Part shown: positions 1 through 8,587 of the stretch, one piece after another | Numbering within the stretch: position 1 is the first letter of the stretch | Layout: the number at the start of each line of letters is the position of its first letter | Source: Isoptericola croceus | GTDB lineage: Bacteria > Actinomycetota > Actinomycetes > Actinomycetales > Cellulomonadaceae | Direction: 5' to 3' | Assembly (NCBI RefSeq): GCF_029382255.1 | Contig: NZ_JARLLG010000013.1 | Coordinates: 1 to 64,000, forward strand | DNA length: 64,000 nt | Made by a program: the position numbers and the translations under genes | Notes under the pieces: model-generated | Told to the model about the DNA's origin: nothing | Databases searched by the model: none | Seen by the model: the letters and a program-made list of their open reading frames with translations, nothing else

Positions 1-97
1 ATTTGGCATTGACTATCAAGCACACTGTTGAGTTCTCAAACAACCGACGCACACCATCCAAGACCAGGACAACCATCCCGACCCCGTCCGGGGCAAC
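1..97 (-). promoter_or_regulatory. rRNA operon leader (5' part; 16S gene lies off the left edge)
   Basis: Read on the minus strand this segment contains the motif TTGTTTGAGAACTCAACAG (about 24-43), which is characteristic of actinobacterial rRNA leaders and spacers and is thought to take part in antitermination and RNase III processing. A G/C-rich stem region lies just after the predicted start near 97. The 16S rRNA itself would begin beyond base 1, so no rRNA gene is called. That the unit is 16S-first, rather than a spacer before 23S, is inferred from the two promoters immediately upstream. Confidence 0.7.
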
Positions 98-103
98 CCC
101 TCA

Positions 104-132
104 AACTTAGCAGTTCCGATATCTCCCTGCAA
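104..132 (-). promoter_or_regulatory. Proximal rRNA promoter
   Basis: On the minus strand a TTGCAG hexamer (127-132) is followed by exactly 17 bases and then TAAGTT (104-109). This is a good vegetative-sigma promoter, with transcription expected to start near 97 and enter the conserved leader. Position and spacing fit the proximal promoter of an rRNA operon. Confidence 0.65.
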
Positions 133-311
133 ATCGTCGAATCTGCTGATTCGCGCGATTTCGGGGGATTCCGAACCCGCCCCACCTTATCAGAGCGCAC
201 TGGGCGTCCTGATCCAGAAGGATGTGGTTTTCAGCTCCGGCCCGGCCACCGGTACCCAGCCCGTCAGGCTGTCTCCTCGGTGTCCGTCGGCCCGTCGGGC
301 TGACTCAGAGA

Positions 312-341
312 ACATTACAGACCTCGGTCCCCCTGCGTCAA
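312..341 (-). promoter_or_regulatory. Distal rRNA promoter
   Basis: On the minus strand TTGACG (336-341) is followed by 18 bases and TAATGT (312-317). It lies about 200 bases upstream of the proximal promoter, and tandem rRNA promoters are the normal actinobacterial arrangement. The stretch between the two (133-311) holds no gene that I can support. Confidence 0.55.
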
Positions 342-397
342 CGCGCGGGGACGTGGCGCACGCCACTCCTGAGCAGGGAACCGATCGGACGCCGGCG

Positions 398-450
398 ACG
401 TCGGACGGCCCTGCTCGAACCAGGCTGGTTCGAGCAGGGCCGTCCGACGT
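398..450. terminator. Perfect 25-bp hairpin after putP
   Basis: Bases 398-422 and 426-450 are perfect reverse complements around a 3-base loop. The hairpin starts about 20 bases beyond the putP stop on the minus strand and has no U-tract, as is common for GC-rich terminators. It also insulates the rRNA promoters. A further copy of the arm core GAGCAGGG at 371-378 could pair with 409-416 instead, giving an alternative fold. Confidence 0.65.
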
Positions 451-469
451 TCAGAGTGTCCAGCAGGGA

Positions 470-1975
470 TCAGGCAGCACCGGCCGACGCCGGCGCAGCA
501 GCGAGGCGCCGCGCCTCCAGGAACTCTCCCTGGACGTCCTCGCCGGGCCGTGCGGTGAAGAGGCTCACCACGATGGCAACGACCAGCCCCGTGAGGAAGC
601 CCGGGACGATCTCGTAGAGCGTGTCGCCCAGCGCGCTCTGGCCCCACACGAACGCGACGACGGCACCGCTGACCATCCCGGCCAGCGCGCCCCAGCGGCT
701 GAGCCGGCGCCAGTACAGGCTCAGGAGGACGATCGGCCCGAAGGCCGCGCCGAAGCCCGCCCAGGCGAAGCCGACCAGGTCCAGGATCGTCGTCGTGCGG
801 TCCAACGCGATGATGGCGGCGATGAGCGCCACCGTGAGCACGCCGGCTCGGCCGAGCATGACCTGCGCCTTGGCCGACAGCTCACGCTTGGTGACCATCT
901 TCGCCAGGTCCTCGACCAAGGCGGAGGAGGAGACGATGAGCTGGGACGAGAGCGTCGACATGATCGCAGCCAGGACCGCTGCCAGGACGAGCCCGGCGAC
1001 GACCGGATGGAACAGCATCTGGGCCATGACCAGGAAGATCGTCTCCGGGTTGTCCAGGGTCAGACCGTTGACGTTGATGAAGCCCACGCCGATCAGTCCG
1101 GTCATGACGGCACCGACAGCGGTGAGGATCATCCACGAGATGCCGATGCGGCGCCCCGCCGTCGCGTCGCGAGGGGTTCGCATCGCCATGAAGCGCACGA
1201 TGATGTGGGGCTGCCCGAAGTAGCCGAGCCCCCAGGCGAGCGCCGAGATCACGCCCGTGGCCGAGGCACCGGCGACGAACGACAGGTGGTTCGCGGCTGC
1301 CGTGGTGTCGGCTGCGAGGATCCCCTCACGCACGACGCCCCAGCCGCCCATCTCGACGATGGCCACGATCGGCACCGCGATCAGAGCGAGGAGCATGAGG
1401 ATGCCCTGGGCGACGTCGGTCCAGGTCGCTCCGAGGAATCCGCCGAAGAGCGTGTAGGCAAGCGTCACCCCGGCGACGACGAGCAGACCCGTCAGATAGC
1501 TCATCTCGAAGGAGCTCTCGAAGAACGTCCCACCGGCAACCATCCCGGAGGAGACGTAGAAGGTGAAGAACACCAGCACGATCGCACCGGCTGCGATCCG
1601 CAGCAGGCGCGAGGTGTCCCTGAGCCGGTTCTCGAAGAAGCTCGGGATCGTGATCGAGTTGTTCGAGACCTCGGTGTAGGCGCGCAGCCGCGGTGCCACG
1701 AACTTCCAGTTGAGCCAGGCTCCGATCGTCAGGCCGACGGCGATCCACGCCTCCACCAGTCCGGCGACATAGATGGCGCCGGGAAGGCCGAGGAGCAGCC
1801 AGCCGGACATGTCCGAGGCGCCGGCGCTCAGTGCGGCGACGCTCGGATGCAGTCGACGCCCGCCCAGCATGTAGTCGTCGAGGTCTTTCGTCCCGCGGAA
1901 CGCGGCGTAGCCGATGCCTAGCATCAGGGCCATATACGCCACGATCGCGATCGTTGTCCAGGTCTGATCGCTCAT
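470..1975 (-). CDS. putP: Sodium/proline symporter, PutP type (SSS family)
   Basis: A 501-residue integral membrane protein of the sodium:solute symporter family, expected to import proline driven by sodium at the cytoplasmic membrane. Its length matches PutP (about 500 residues). The N-terminus runs through a first membrane helix into DDYMLGGRRLHP and SAGASDMSGWLLLGLPG, the conserved PutP signature region that carries sodium and proline contacts, and about a dozen hydrophobic helices follow. ATG at 1975 was chosen because GAGGGG lies 11 bases upstream; longer in-frame starts add a poorly conserved, non-hydrophobic stretch. It stands alone between the rRNA promoters and the tRNA genes and is followed by a strong hairpin. 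A related pantothenate or other SSS substrate cannot be excluded. Confidence 0.9.
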   Translation of the reverse strand: MSDQTWTTIAIVAYMALMLGIGYAAFRGTKDLDDYMLGGRRLHPSVAALSAGASDMSGWLLLGLPGAIYVAGLVEAWIAVGLTIGAWLNWKFVAPRLRAYTEVSNNSITIPSFFENRLRDTSRLLRIAAGAIVLVFFTFYVSSGMVAGGTFFESSFEMSYLTGLLVVAGVTLAYTLFGGFLGATWTDVAQGILMLLALIAVPIVAIVEMGGWGVVREGILAADTTAAANHLSFVAGASATGVISALAWGLGYFGQPHIIVRFMAMRTPRDATAGRRIGISWMILTAVGAVMTGLIGVGFINVNGLTLDNPETIFLVMAQMLFHPVVAGLVLAAVLAAIMSTLSSQLIVSSSALVEDLAKMVTKRELSAKAQVMLGRAGVLTVALIAAIIALDRTTTILDLVGFAWAGFGAAFGPIVLLSLYWRRLSRWGALAGMVSGAVVAFVWGQSALGDTLYEIVPGFLTGLVVAIVVSLFTARPGEDVQGEFLEARRLAAAPASAGAA

Positions 1976-2191
1976 GCGATCGTTCACCCCTCTTGCATCG
2001 TGCAGCGTCTGACGCGTCCTGCCCCATCGCAGTTCGGTCGTCCGCCGCAACAGCTGCGGCGGGCTGGGGCGAGGTCTAATCCCGTCATCGGCAACTATGC
2101 CGCCTCCGACTGGCCCTCGCTGCGGTACCGCCCCAGAGGGCAACTATCGAGAAACGGCTCGACGCCCTGGAATCGAGCCGTCATCTCGCAG

Positions 2192-2264
2192 TGCGCCCGG
2201 AGGGATTCGAACCCCCAACCTTCTGATCCGTAGTCAGATGCTCTATCCGTTGAGCTACGGGCGC
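2192..2264 (-). tRNA. tRNA-Arg (anticodon ACG)
   Basis: Cloverleaf on the minus strand: acceptor GCGCCCG (2258-2264) pairs with CGGGCGC (2193-2199). The D-arm contains AGCTCAACGGATAGAGC, the anticodon stem CTGAC/GTCAG encloses ACG, and the T-loop is GGTTCGAATCC. No CCA is encoded. The A34 of ACG would be modified to inosine. Confidence 0.95.
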
Positions 2265-2424
2265 AGACTGACCGGCGCTCTCGCACCGACCGACCAGAAC
2301 ACTACCGCGCGGACCGCTGATCCCCAAATCCGGATCAGGGCCAGTGACCGGCGCCACTGACGCCGCGCACGGGTGCCTCAGCCACAGCAGAAAAGACTCC
2401 GGGCGTCGAACTCCGGAGCCTTCC

Positions 2425-2516
2425 TGGCGGAGACGGCGGGATTTGAACCCGCGAACGGGTTGCCCCGTTACCACCTTAGCAGGGTGGCGCACTAGACCAG
2501 ACTATGCGACGTCTCC
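2425..2516 (-). tRNA. tRNA-Ser (anticodon GCT)
   Basis: Minus strand; acceptor GGAGACG (2510-2516) pairs with CGTCTCC (2429-2435), with an encoded CCA at 2425-2427. It has the long variable arm typical of serine tRNAs, a T-loop GGTTCAAATCC, and GCT in the anticodon loop. Confidence 0.95.
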
Positions 2517-2616
2517 TCGCAACGGCAGGCGTCAGCCTGTGCTGCGGCGCCCAGACTACCTGCCGTAGGGGTCGCGGGGCAAAGCCGCACCCGAGGAGGG
2601 CCGTGCCGGCCTGCCT

Positions 2617-2706
2617 GGCGGAGGGCGGGGGATTCGAACCCCCGGTGCGGGGTTGCCGCACAACGGTTTTCAAGACCGTCACATTAGGCCGCTCTGTCAG
2701 CCCTCC
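2617..2706 (-). tRNA. tRNA-Ser (anticodon TGA)
   Basis: Minus strand; acceptor GGAGGGC (2700-2706) pairs with the bases next to an encoded CCA (2617-2619). It has a long class II variable arm, T-loop GGTTCGAATCC, and anticodon stem ACGGT/ACCGT around CTTGAAA, giving TGA. Confidence 0.95.
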
Positions 2707-2802
2707 CGAGCCCCCGCAGTCTATCGGGGCAGGTGCGGTACGGCCGACGGCCGGCCCGGGGACGGAGTCCACCGGGCCGGCCGCTGCCGTACGTCCCCCG
2801 AC

Positions 2803-3774
2803 TCAGCCGGGGGCGCCGCCCGTGCGCAGCTGCCGCATCGCCAGCTGGACGAGAGAGATCAGCGTCTGCTTGGTGGCCGCCCTCGACCGTGCATCGGTGT
2901 AGAGCATCGGCACGTGCGCCGGGATCTGCAGCGCCTCACGCACGTCCTCGAGGCGGTGCTTGGCCACACCGTCGAAGCAGTTGACGCCCACGACGAACGG
3001 CACACCGCGCTGCTCGAAGTAGTCGATCGCCGGGAAGCACTGCTCAAGACGATCCGTGTCGACGAGCACGACCGCGCCGATCGCGCCCCGCACCAGGTCG
3101 TCCCACATGAACAGGAAGCGGTCCTGACCAGGGGTGCCGAACAGGTACAGCCAGAGGTTCCCCGGCAGCGACACCCGGCCGAAGTCCATCGCGACCGTGG
3201 TCGTCGTCTTGCGGTCGGTCACGCCACCCGCGTCGTCGACTCCGACCGAGTGCTCGGTCATCGCAGCCTCGGTGTTGAGCGGCTCGACGTCGGAGATGGA
3301 GCCGATGAAGGTGGTCTTGCCGACGGCGAACCCGCCCGCGACGACGATCTTGGTCACCGTCGGTGCCGTGCTCACGGCGTCAGCGGCTGGCGCCGCCGCC
3401 GCGGCGGGTGCCTGCTGACGCGGTGCGGACGCCAGCGACGGCTGGTTCACCGGTGCAGCCTGGTGTCCGACGGTCGCGTGCGGCGCGGCTGCCGCGACAG
3501 GAGCGTCGACCGTGGGTCGGGTCGGCGCCGCGGCAGCAGGAGCCTGCTGGGCGGGAGACGTCCGCTCGCCCGACGGAGCGCCCGCCTCGGCACGCGGCGC
3601 GCCACCGAGGACGCTCTGCCGCACCGGCGAGCCTGTTCTCGCACCGCCGAAGGGTGAGGGCGCGCCAGCCGGCGCGCTCAGCCCGCCCGCCGGCGGCGTC
3701 GAGACCGGCGCCCAGCTGGGGGCCAGACCGCCCGGCCCCCCGGGCGACGCGCTATCAGAGGGTGGAAATGCCAT
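2803..3774 (-). CDS. Ras-like small GTPase of a conservon (CvnD-like), with Pro/Ala-rich N-terminus
   Basis: 323 residues. The first 135 or so are a low-complexity Pro/Ala/Ser region, probably disordered. The GTPase domain follows: Walker A GGFAVGKT (about 147-154), switch-type FGTPGQDRF (about 212-220) and a specificity loop VNCFD (about 265-269). This matches MglA-like ATP/GTP-binding proteins that close conservon operons, where they act with a sensor-kinase-like protein, a Roadblock protein and a DUF742 protein in membrane signalling. ATG at 3774 has GGAG ten bases upstream and overlaps the DUF742 gene by 20 bases, indicating translational coupling. The long N-terminal extension is not typical of the family, whose members are usually near 190-200 residues. 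Confidence 0.88.
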   Translation of the reverse strand: MAFPPSDSASPGGPGGLAPSWAPVSTPPAGGLSAPAGAPSPFGGARTGSPVRQSVLGGAPRAEAGAPSGERTSPAQQAPAAAAPTRPTVDAPVAAAAPHATVGHQAAPVNQPSLASAPRQQAPAAAAAPAADAVSTAPTVTKIVVAGGFAVGKTTFIGSISDVEPLNTEAAMTEHSVGVDDAGGVTDRKTTTTVAMDFGRVSLPGNLWLYLFGTPGQDRFLFMWDDLVRGAIGAVVLVDTDRLEQCFPAIDYFEQRGVPFVVGVNCFDGVAKHRLEDVREALQIPAHVPMLYTDARSRAATKQTLISLVQLAMRQLRTGGAPG

Positions 3775-4171
3775 TGAGAACACTCTCCAAGACGCTCAGG
3801 GAAAGCCCCGAGTGGTTGCTGCCGTGGCCCGTGTGGACGTTCACCGGGGCCGAGGTGTGCACAGTGATGTGGCCCTCCTCCTGCATGTCCGCCACGAGGA
3901 TGCGGACAACCCCGAGAGGGAGCTTCAGGAGGGCAGAGAGCTCCGCGATCGACACGTACGTGTGCGCTGCGTGCTGCAGGATCGCGCGCTTCTCCGGGGT
4001 GAGCCCGAAGCTGCTGACCGCCCCCGGCATGACCTCGACCAACGCCTCGAGCGGCAGGTCGGACATGGAGGAGCGGACACGGCCACCTGTGACCGCGTAG
4101 GGACGCACCGTGGAAGCCTCGTAGCCGTCTGCGGAGTGCGAACCCAGGGAACCGAACGGTGCGTGCGTCAT
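3755..4171 (-). CDS. DUF742 family protein (CvnC-like)
   Basis: 138 residues. The central and C-terminal part (from about residue 55) reads as a winged-helix-like fold with VSIAELSALLKLPLGVVRILV and an EEGHITVH wing, typical of DUF742 proteins found in conservons. The N-terminus carries the R-P-Y-A-V-T-G-G-R motif that DUF742 proteins share. The biochemical role is not established for the family; in conservons it is thought to bridge the GTPase and the kinase-like component. It lies 8 bases after the Roadblock gene and overlaps the GTPase gene by 20 bases. Confidence 0.88.
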   Translation of the reverse strand: MTHAPFGSLGSHSADGYEASTVRPYAVTGGRVRSSMSDLPLEALVEVMPGAVSSFGLTPEKRAILQHAAHTYVSIAELSALLKLPLGVVRILVADMQEEGHITVHTSAPVNVHTGHGSNHSGLSLSVLESVLNGISTL

Positions 4172-4179
4172 CCTCTATC

Positions 4180-4629
4180 TCATCCAACCTGCGCTGAGCG
4201 CGTCGTGCCGTCGACGGGAAGGCTGCCTCGCATCTCCGAGATGAGCTGCGGTGTGAGCGTCGCCTCGGTGCGCGACACAAGCAGCGCCATCTCGTAGCCG
4301 ATGAGGCCGATGTCGCAGTTCGCCTCGGCCACGACCGCGAGGACCGAACCGTTCGAGACATGCATCAAGAAGAGGTATCCGTTGTCCATCTCGACGATGG
4401 CCTGCCGGACGTTGCCACCGCTGAGCTGGCGCGCGGCACCACGGGTGAGACTCGACATCCCCGACACGATCGCGGCGAGCTGGTCGCCGCTGACCCGGTC
4501 GAGGTGGTCAGACATCGCCATGAGCAGACCGTCCGCGGAAACCACCAGGGTATGGCGGCTGCCCGGCACGGTCCGGACGAAGTTGTCGAGAAGCCACCCG
4601 AAGTTGGTCGCTTCAGTACTGAGGGTCAC
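4180..4629 (-). CDS. Roadblock/LC7 domain protein (CvnB-like)
   Basis: 149 residues, essentially one Roadblock/LC7 domain: a first helix FGWLLDNFVRTVPGSRHT, strands with LVVSADGLLMAMSD, then LAAIVSGMSSLTRGAARQL and a strand with GYLFLMHVSNGSVLAVVAE. Such proteins act as GTPase-activating or scaffolding partners of MglA-like GTPases, here presumably the product at 2803-3774. The gene is second in the conservon, 101 bases after the kinase-like gene, and is followed after 8 bases by the DUF742 gene. Confidence 0.92.
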   Translation of the reverse strand: MTLSTEATNFGWLLDNFVRTVPGSRHTLVVSADGLLMAMSDHLDRVSGDQLAAIVSGMSSLTRGAARQLSGGNVRQAIVEMDNGYLFLMHVSNGSVLAVVAEANCDIGLIGYEMALLVSRTEATLTPQLISEMRGSLPVDGTTRSAQVG

Positions 4630-4730
4630 GCTTCCTCCTCGTCAGATGCGCAGAGTGCGCAGGTCACCGCTGCTGCGGAGACGATCCAGGGACATCATTC
4701 ACGGTCAAGGGGTCATCCGTCGAGGCCCCG

Positions 4731-7700
4731 TCACCCGGTTGCCTCGGAACGCCCGCGAGCGGTGGCCGACTGGAAGGCCGACAGCCGCGCACGCAGCTGC
4801 TCCGGATCACGCTCGATGCGGGCCGAGAAGCGGTCCGCCGAGGCGGAGTGCTCTGCGGTCCTGCTCCGACGGGTCAGGCCGTTCACGGCCTCCGGTGCCA
4901 CCGCGGTGGGCCGGTACGTCTGCTCCTCGTTGCTGGTCGTCACGTTCTCTTCCTGGAAGACGCCGCGCTGCATGAGCGTGGACATCTCCTCGTACAGGAC
5001 GGCCGAAGCCATCCACTCGGAGCGCGCCTCGACGGTGTCGGGCACGTAGCGGGGGTCGAGCGGGTCCCCCTTGGTGTCGCCGGTGGAACGCAGCGGCAGG
5101 ACTGACTCGCCGTAGGACCTGGCCACCGGCCGGCCCTCGTCCGCCGACGTGGCGAAGGCCGGTGCCGATGCGGGCGACGGGGCTTCCGGAGCGACGCTGG
5201 GCGTCGGTTCGATCGACTGCGGCGCCTGGTAGGGCACGTCCTCGACGATCGGCGGCTGGTACGCCACCGGCTCCTGGGCGGCCGGCCGCTCGGGAGCAAA
5301 CGGCTGCGGGTCGGCAGCACGCTGCGTCGGCCTGGCCGACCACCCGTCGTCCTCGCGCGCGGACTGCCACGACGGCGCATCGGCGCGTCGCTCCGGCGCC
5401 GAGTTGGCGGACGCCGGGCTCACCGCGATCGTCGGCATCGTCAGCGGGTCGACGCCGCCGGCCGATCCGACCAGGCCCGACGCGGAACCGCTCGTGACCG
5501 AGTCCACCGCAGCGGTGGCCGTCTCCTCGACGGCGGGCTTGCGGCCGAAGAGACCGCGCTTGCGCGAGCTCGGCAGCGACGTCTCACCACGTCGTGTCGG
5601 CAGGTCGGACATCAGGTCCTCGAAGGCCGGCAGGCTGGTGAAGCCGTGGTCATCAGACACGGCCGTCTCGTCGCGACGGTCCTCGCGCTCGCGTGCCGGC
5701 GGGTACCCGTCCACGACCACGTCCGTCGGTGGCTCAGCGGCGGCGGGTGCCGGCCGGTAGTCGGGAGCCGACTGGACGGACTCCATGCTCTCCTCGGCCG
5801 GGGCCAGGGCGAGCGGGACGTCGGCCGGGTCGTCGATGACCGCGTCGAGCTGGATGGTGCCCTCACCGGATGACTCCTCCAGCCGCTCCATCGAGCGGAA
5901 GCTCGAGAAGAGGCCGGTGCGCTGCTCGGGCTCGATCGGCACGGCGGCGGGTTCGTCCTGGACCGGCAGCGGCACGGCACCGGAGTGGGTGCCCGGCTCG
6001 CGTCCATCGGTCCCAGACCGTTGCCTGCTCGGCAGGGAGCTCCCCGCCGGTGCGACCTCGCGCGGCGGCGACCACGACCCGTCCTCCGGCGACGCCTCCG
6101 CCGACTCGTCCAGTTGCGGGGTCTCCAACGGCGGCAGGACGATCGCCTCGGTCGCCGGTCCCTCGTCGGCACGACGACGGCGAGGCATCCCCGTGGCCGT
6201 GGTGCCGTCCATGAGCGCGCCCAGATCGACCGGCTGAGCCTCCGGCGGCTCCGGCTGCGGCATCCCGAACGACGACCGCACGGCAGGCCTGCCGTCTGCG
6301 GGGCGCGGGCGGGCGTCGGGCATCGACATCGCTGCGGTCCGGCCGGGTTCGACCGAGGCCTCGGCGGCGTAGCGACCCTCCGGCGCGTAGGCGGCCGCTG
6401 GAGCCGGGGGGCTCGCAGGGCTCGCCGAGGCTCGGGGGTCCGCGGGGACGGTGGCGGGAACCGCGTCCAGCAGCCCGGTCTGGGCAGGCTCCTGGCCGAT
6501 CTGCGCCACGGCCTGCTGCGTGGAGGTCTCGAGCGGGTCGGTCGGCTGCGGCAGCGGCATCGCTTCGTCCGACAGGAAGAGCTCCGCCGGGAAGACCACC
6601 GTCACGGTCGTTCCCTTACCGCCCTGCCCGGAGCTGAACTCGACCGAGGCGCGGAGGCGTGCGGCCAGACGACCCACCACGAAGAGGCCCAGGCGCTGGG
6701 CACCCACCGCGTCCGACGCGGTGGTCGAGGCGACCTTGAGGTTCGCGTCCGCGATCTCCTCCGAGGACATTCCCAGGCCGTGGTCACGGACCGTCACGAC
6801 CACACCGCGCTCGTCGCGCGCCGTGGAGACCTCCACCGGGGTGTGCGGCTCGGAGAACATCGTGGCGTTCTCGAGCAGCTCGGCGATGAGGTGGGCCGCG
6901 TTCAGCGCGTTGTGACCGAGCATGTGCGGATCGGTGTGCAGGCTGAGACGAACCCGGTCGTAGAGCTCGATCTCGGACGACGCCGTGCGGACGACGTCCG
7001 AGACAGGCATCGGGTTGCGGACGCGTCGGCCGGAGTCGATGCCGGCAAGGACCAGGAGCGACTCGGCGTTGCGGCGCATCCGGGTGGCGAGGTGGTCCAG
7101 CCGGAAGAGGTTCGACAGCGTGCTCGCGTCCTCCTCGGACCGCTCGAGCTCGTCGAGGAAGGCGAGCTGGCGGTTGAGCAGCACCTGGTCGCGGCGGGCG
7201 ACGTTGACGAACATCTCCGCGATCGACCCACGGAGCGCCGCCTGCTCCCGGGCGACCTCCATCGTGGTCTCGTTCACCTGGTTGAACGCGTTGGCGAGGC
7301 GGCCGATCTCGTCGTCGGACTCGACGGGGATCTGCACCAGGTCGACGTCGGGCGACTGGCCCGGCACCGCCATCTGCTCGACCATCCGCGGCAGGCGCTC
7401 GCGCACGTCGGCCGTGGCGACGGTGAGGCGGCGCAGCGGCGTCACGATGCGCCGTGCGATGACCAGCGCGATGACCAGCGACAGCAGCACGATGCCGAAG
7501 GTCGCGGCCAGCGTGCCGACCGCCTGCGTCCTGGCGGTCGACGACACGTCCTGCGCGTAGCCCACCGTCGCGCCGCGGACCTCGTCACGGACCGGCAGCA
7601 TCTCGTCGATCCAGCCCTGCGAGAGCTCGGCCCAGGCCGCCGCGTCACGCTGGTTGATACCGGAGAAGTTGAGGAACTGCAGCTGGAAGCGGAGCTGCTG

Positions 7701-8456
7701 CAGCTCGTCGGAGTACTCCGGGAGCTGCAGGTCCAGGCCCAGCTGGTCCACCCGGCCCTGCGCCGCGGCCCGGAGCTCGTCGGTCGTGTTCAGTGCCGTG
7801 ACCATGCGGCCCATCAGGTCGCCGTTGCGCTCGCCGTCGCCCGCCGCGGCGCGCGCCGCGTCCGCGAGGCCCAGCGCGACGATCGGACGCTCGTCGGTGT
7901 TCGCGAGCATGACCGAGTCCATGGCGACATAGGCGTTCAGGTGCTCGGCGAGGGCCGAGTCCGTGGAGGCCGCCGAGAGCGCTCGTGGGACGTCGAGCGC
8001 CCGCTCGATGAGCTCGCCGTACTGCGCGACGGCCGACGCCTCGGTGATCTGCCCGGCGATGACGTCCGTCTGCAGGTCGTCGACGATGCGACGGTCCTCG
8101 ATGGTCGAGTTGATCGCGTCCCGGACGTTCGTGCTCAGCAGGTCGGTGTCCAGCGCCGACAGCGCCGCGTTGCGGGCGTCGACGGCCTCGTCCGTCTGCT
8201 CCTGGGCCTCGACGAGCTGGTCCCTCGCGCCCTCGACGTCGTTCAGGACGGCCACCGACAGGGCACGCTCCCGCGCCATCGCGGTACCGGCTCGGTCCTG
8301 CAGCTCGAGGCTGTCCACGAGCCCCGACGTCTGGTCGGCCTGGATCGCGGCCTGCAGCGCGCCCCACGAGATGTACGTGGCCGCCAGCAGCAGGACGAAG
8401 ATCGGCACGGCGAGTGTCGCCAGGATCTTCCCGCGAACGCCCAACCTGCGGAGCAT
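4731..8456 (-). CDS. Conservon sensor: NIT-HAMP histidine-kinase-like protein with long disordered tail (CvnA-like)
   Basis: 1241 residues. TM helix at about 13-33, an extracytoplasmic helical NIT-type sensing domain (about 45-305), a second TM at about 313-335, HAMP (about 335-405), and a helical region with LFRLDHLATRMRRN (about 450-462) in the place of a dimerisation/H-box. An HATPase domain follows at about 515-625, with ELLENATMFS (N box) and DHGLGM (G1). The last 600 residues are Pro/Ala/Glu-rich with no recognisable fold. It heads the conservon; NIT domains are associated with nitrate, nitrite or other small-ligand sensing, but the ligand here is unknown. ATG at 8456 starts directly before the first TM helix. 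No response regulator is adjacent, as usual for conservons. Confidence 0.9.
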   Translation of the reverse strand: MLRRLGVRGKILATLAVPIFVLLLAATYISWGALQAAIQADQTSGLVDSLELQDRAGTAMARERALSVAVLNDVEGARDQLVEAQEQTDEAVDARNAALSALDTDLLSTNVRDAINSTIEDRRIVDDLQTDVIAGQITEASAVAQYGELIERALDVPRALSAASTDSALAEHLNAYVAMDSVMLANTDERPIVALGLADAARAAAGDGERNGDLMGRMVTALNTTDELRAAAQGRVDQLGLDLQLPEYSDELQQLRFQLQFLNFSGINQRDAAAWAELSQGWIDEMLPVRDEVRGATVGYAQDVSSTARTQAVGTLAATFGIVLLSLVIALVIARRIVTPLRRLTVATADVRERLPRMVEQMAVPGQSPDVDLVQIPVESDDEIGRLANAFNQVNETTMEVAREQAALRGSIAEMFVNVARRDQVLLNRQLAFLDELERSEEDASTLSNLFRLDHLATRMRRNAESLLVLAGIDSGRRVRNPMPVSDVVRTASSEIELYDRVRLSLHTDPHMLGHNALNAAHLIAELLENATMFSEPHTPVEVSTARDERGVVVTVRDHGLGMSSEEIADANLKVASTTASDAVGAQRLGLFVVGRLAARLRASVEFSSGQGGKGTTVTVVFPAELFLSDEAMPLPQPTDPLETSTQQAVAQIGQEPAQTGLLDAVPATVPADPRASASPASPPAPAAAYAPEGRYAAEASVEPGRTAAMSMPDARPRPADGRPAVRSSFGMPQPEPPEAQPVDLGALMDGTTATGMPRRRRADEGPATEAIVLPPLETPQLDESAEASPEDGSWSPPREVAPAGSSLPSRQRSGTDGREPGTHSGAVPLPVQDEPAAVPIEPEQRTGLFSSFRSMERLEESSGEGTIQLDAVIDDPADVPLALAPAEESMESVQSAPDYRPAPAAAEPPTDVVVDGYPPAREREDRRDETAVSDDHGFTSLPAFEDLMSDLPTRRGETSLPSSRKRGLFGRKPAVEETATAAVDSVTSGSASGLVGSAGGVDPLTMPTIAVSPASANSAPERRADAPSWQSAREDDGWSARPTQRAADPQPFAPERPAAQEPVAYQPPIVEDVPYQAPQSIEPTPSVAPEAPSPASAPAFATSADEGRPVARSYGESVLPLRSTGDTKGDPLDPRYVPDTVEARSEWMASAVLYEEMSTLMQRGVFQEENVTTSNEEQTYRPTAVAPEAVNGLTRRSRTAEHSASADRFSARIERDPEQLRARLSAFQSATARGRSEATG

Positions 8457-8587
8457 GGGGACCTCTCTCCATCACTGATCGTTCGGAGCGTCGAGAGGCG
8501 TTCCGCCTCCGCTGTCTCCGATGTTCATCGCACCTGTGGAGAACTGCTCTGGTCACTCGACGCCGCGCGCGAGTAGCCTCCGTCAGT

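Noticed and set aside
398-450. Possible tRNA because the hairpin contains GGTTCGAGC, a T-loop-like string
   Set aside because: It is one continuous 25-bp stem with a 3-base loop, with no cloverleaf.
2042-2062. 8-bp hairpin upstream of putP
   Set aside because: Short and common in such GC-rich DNA; no riboswitch-like architecture around it.
5985-8576. Long open frame on the plus strand opposite the conservon kinase-like gene
   Set aside because: Arg/Gly/His-rich shadow of the real gene, with no motif and no SD.
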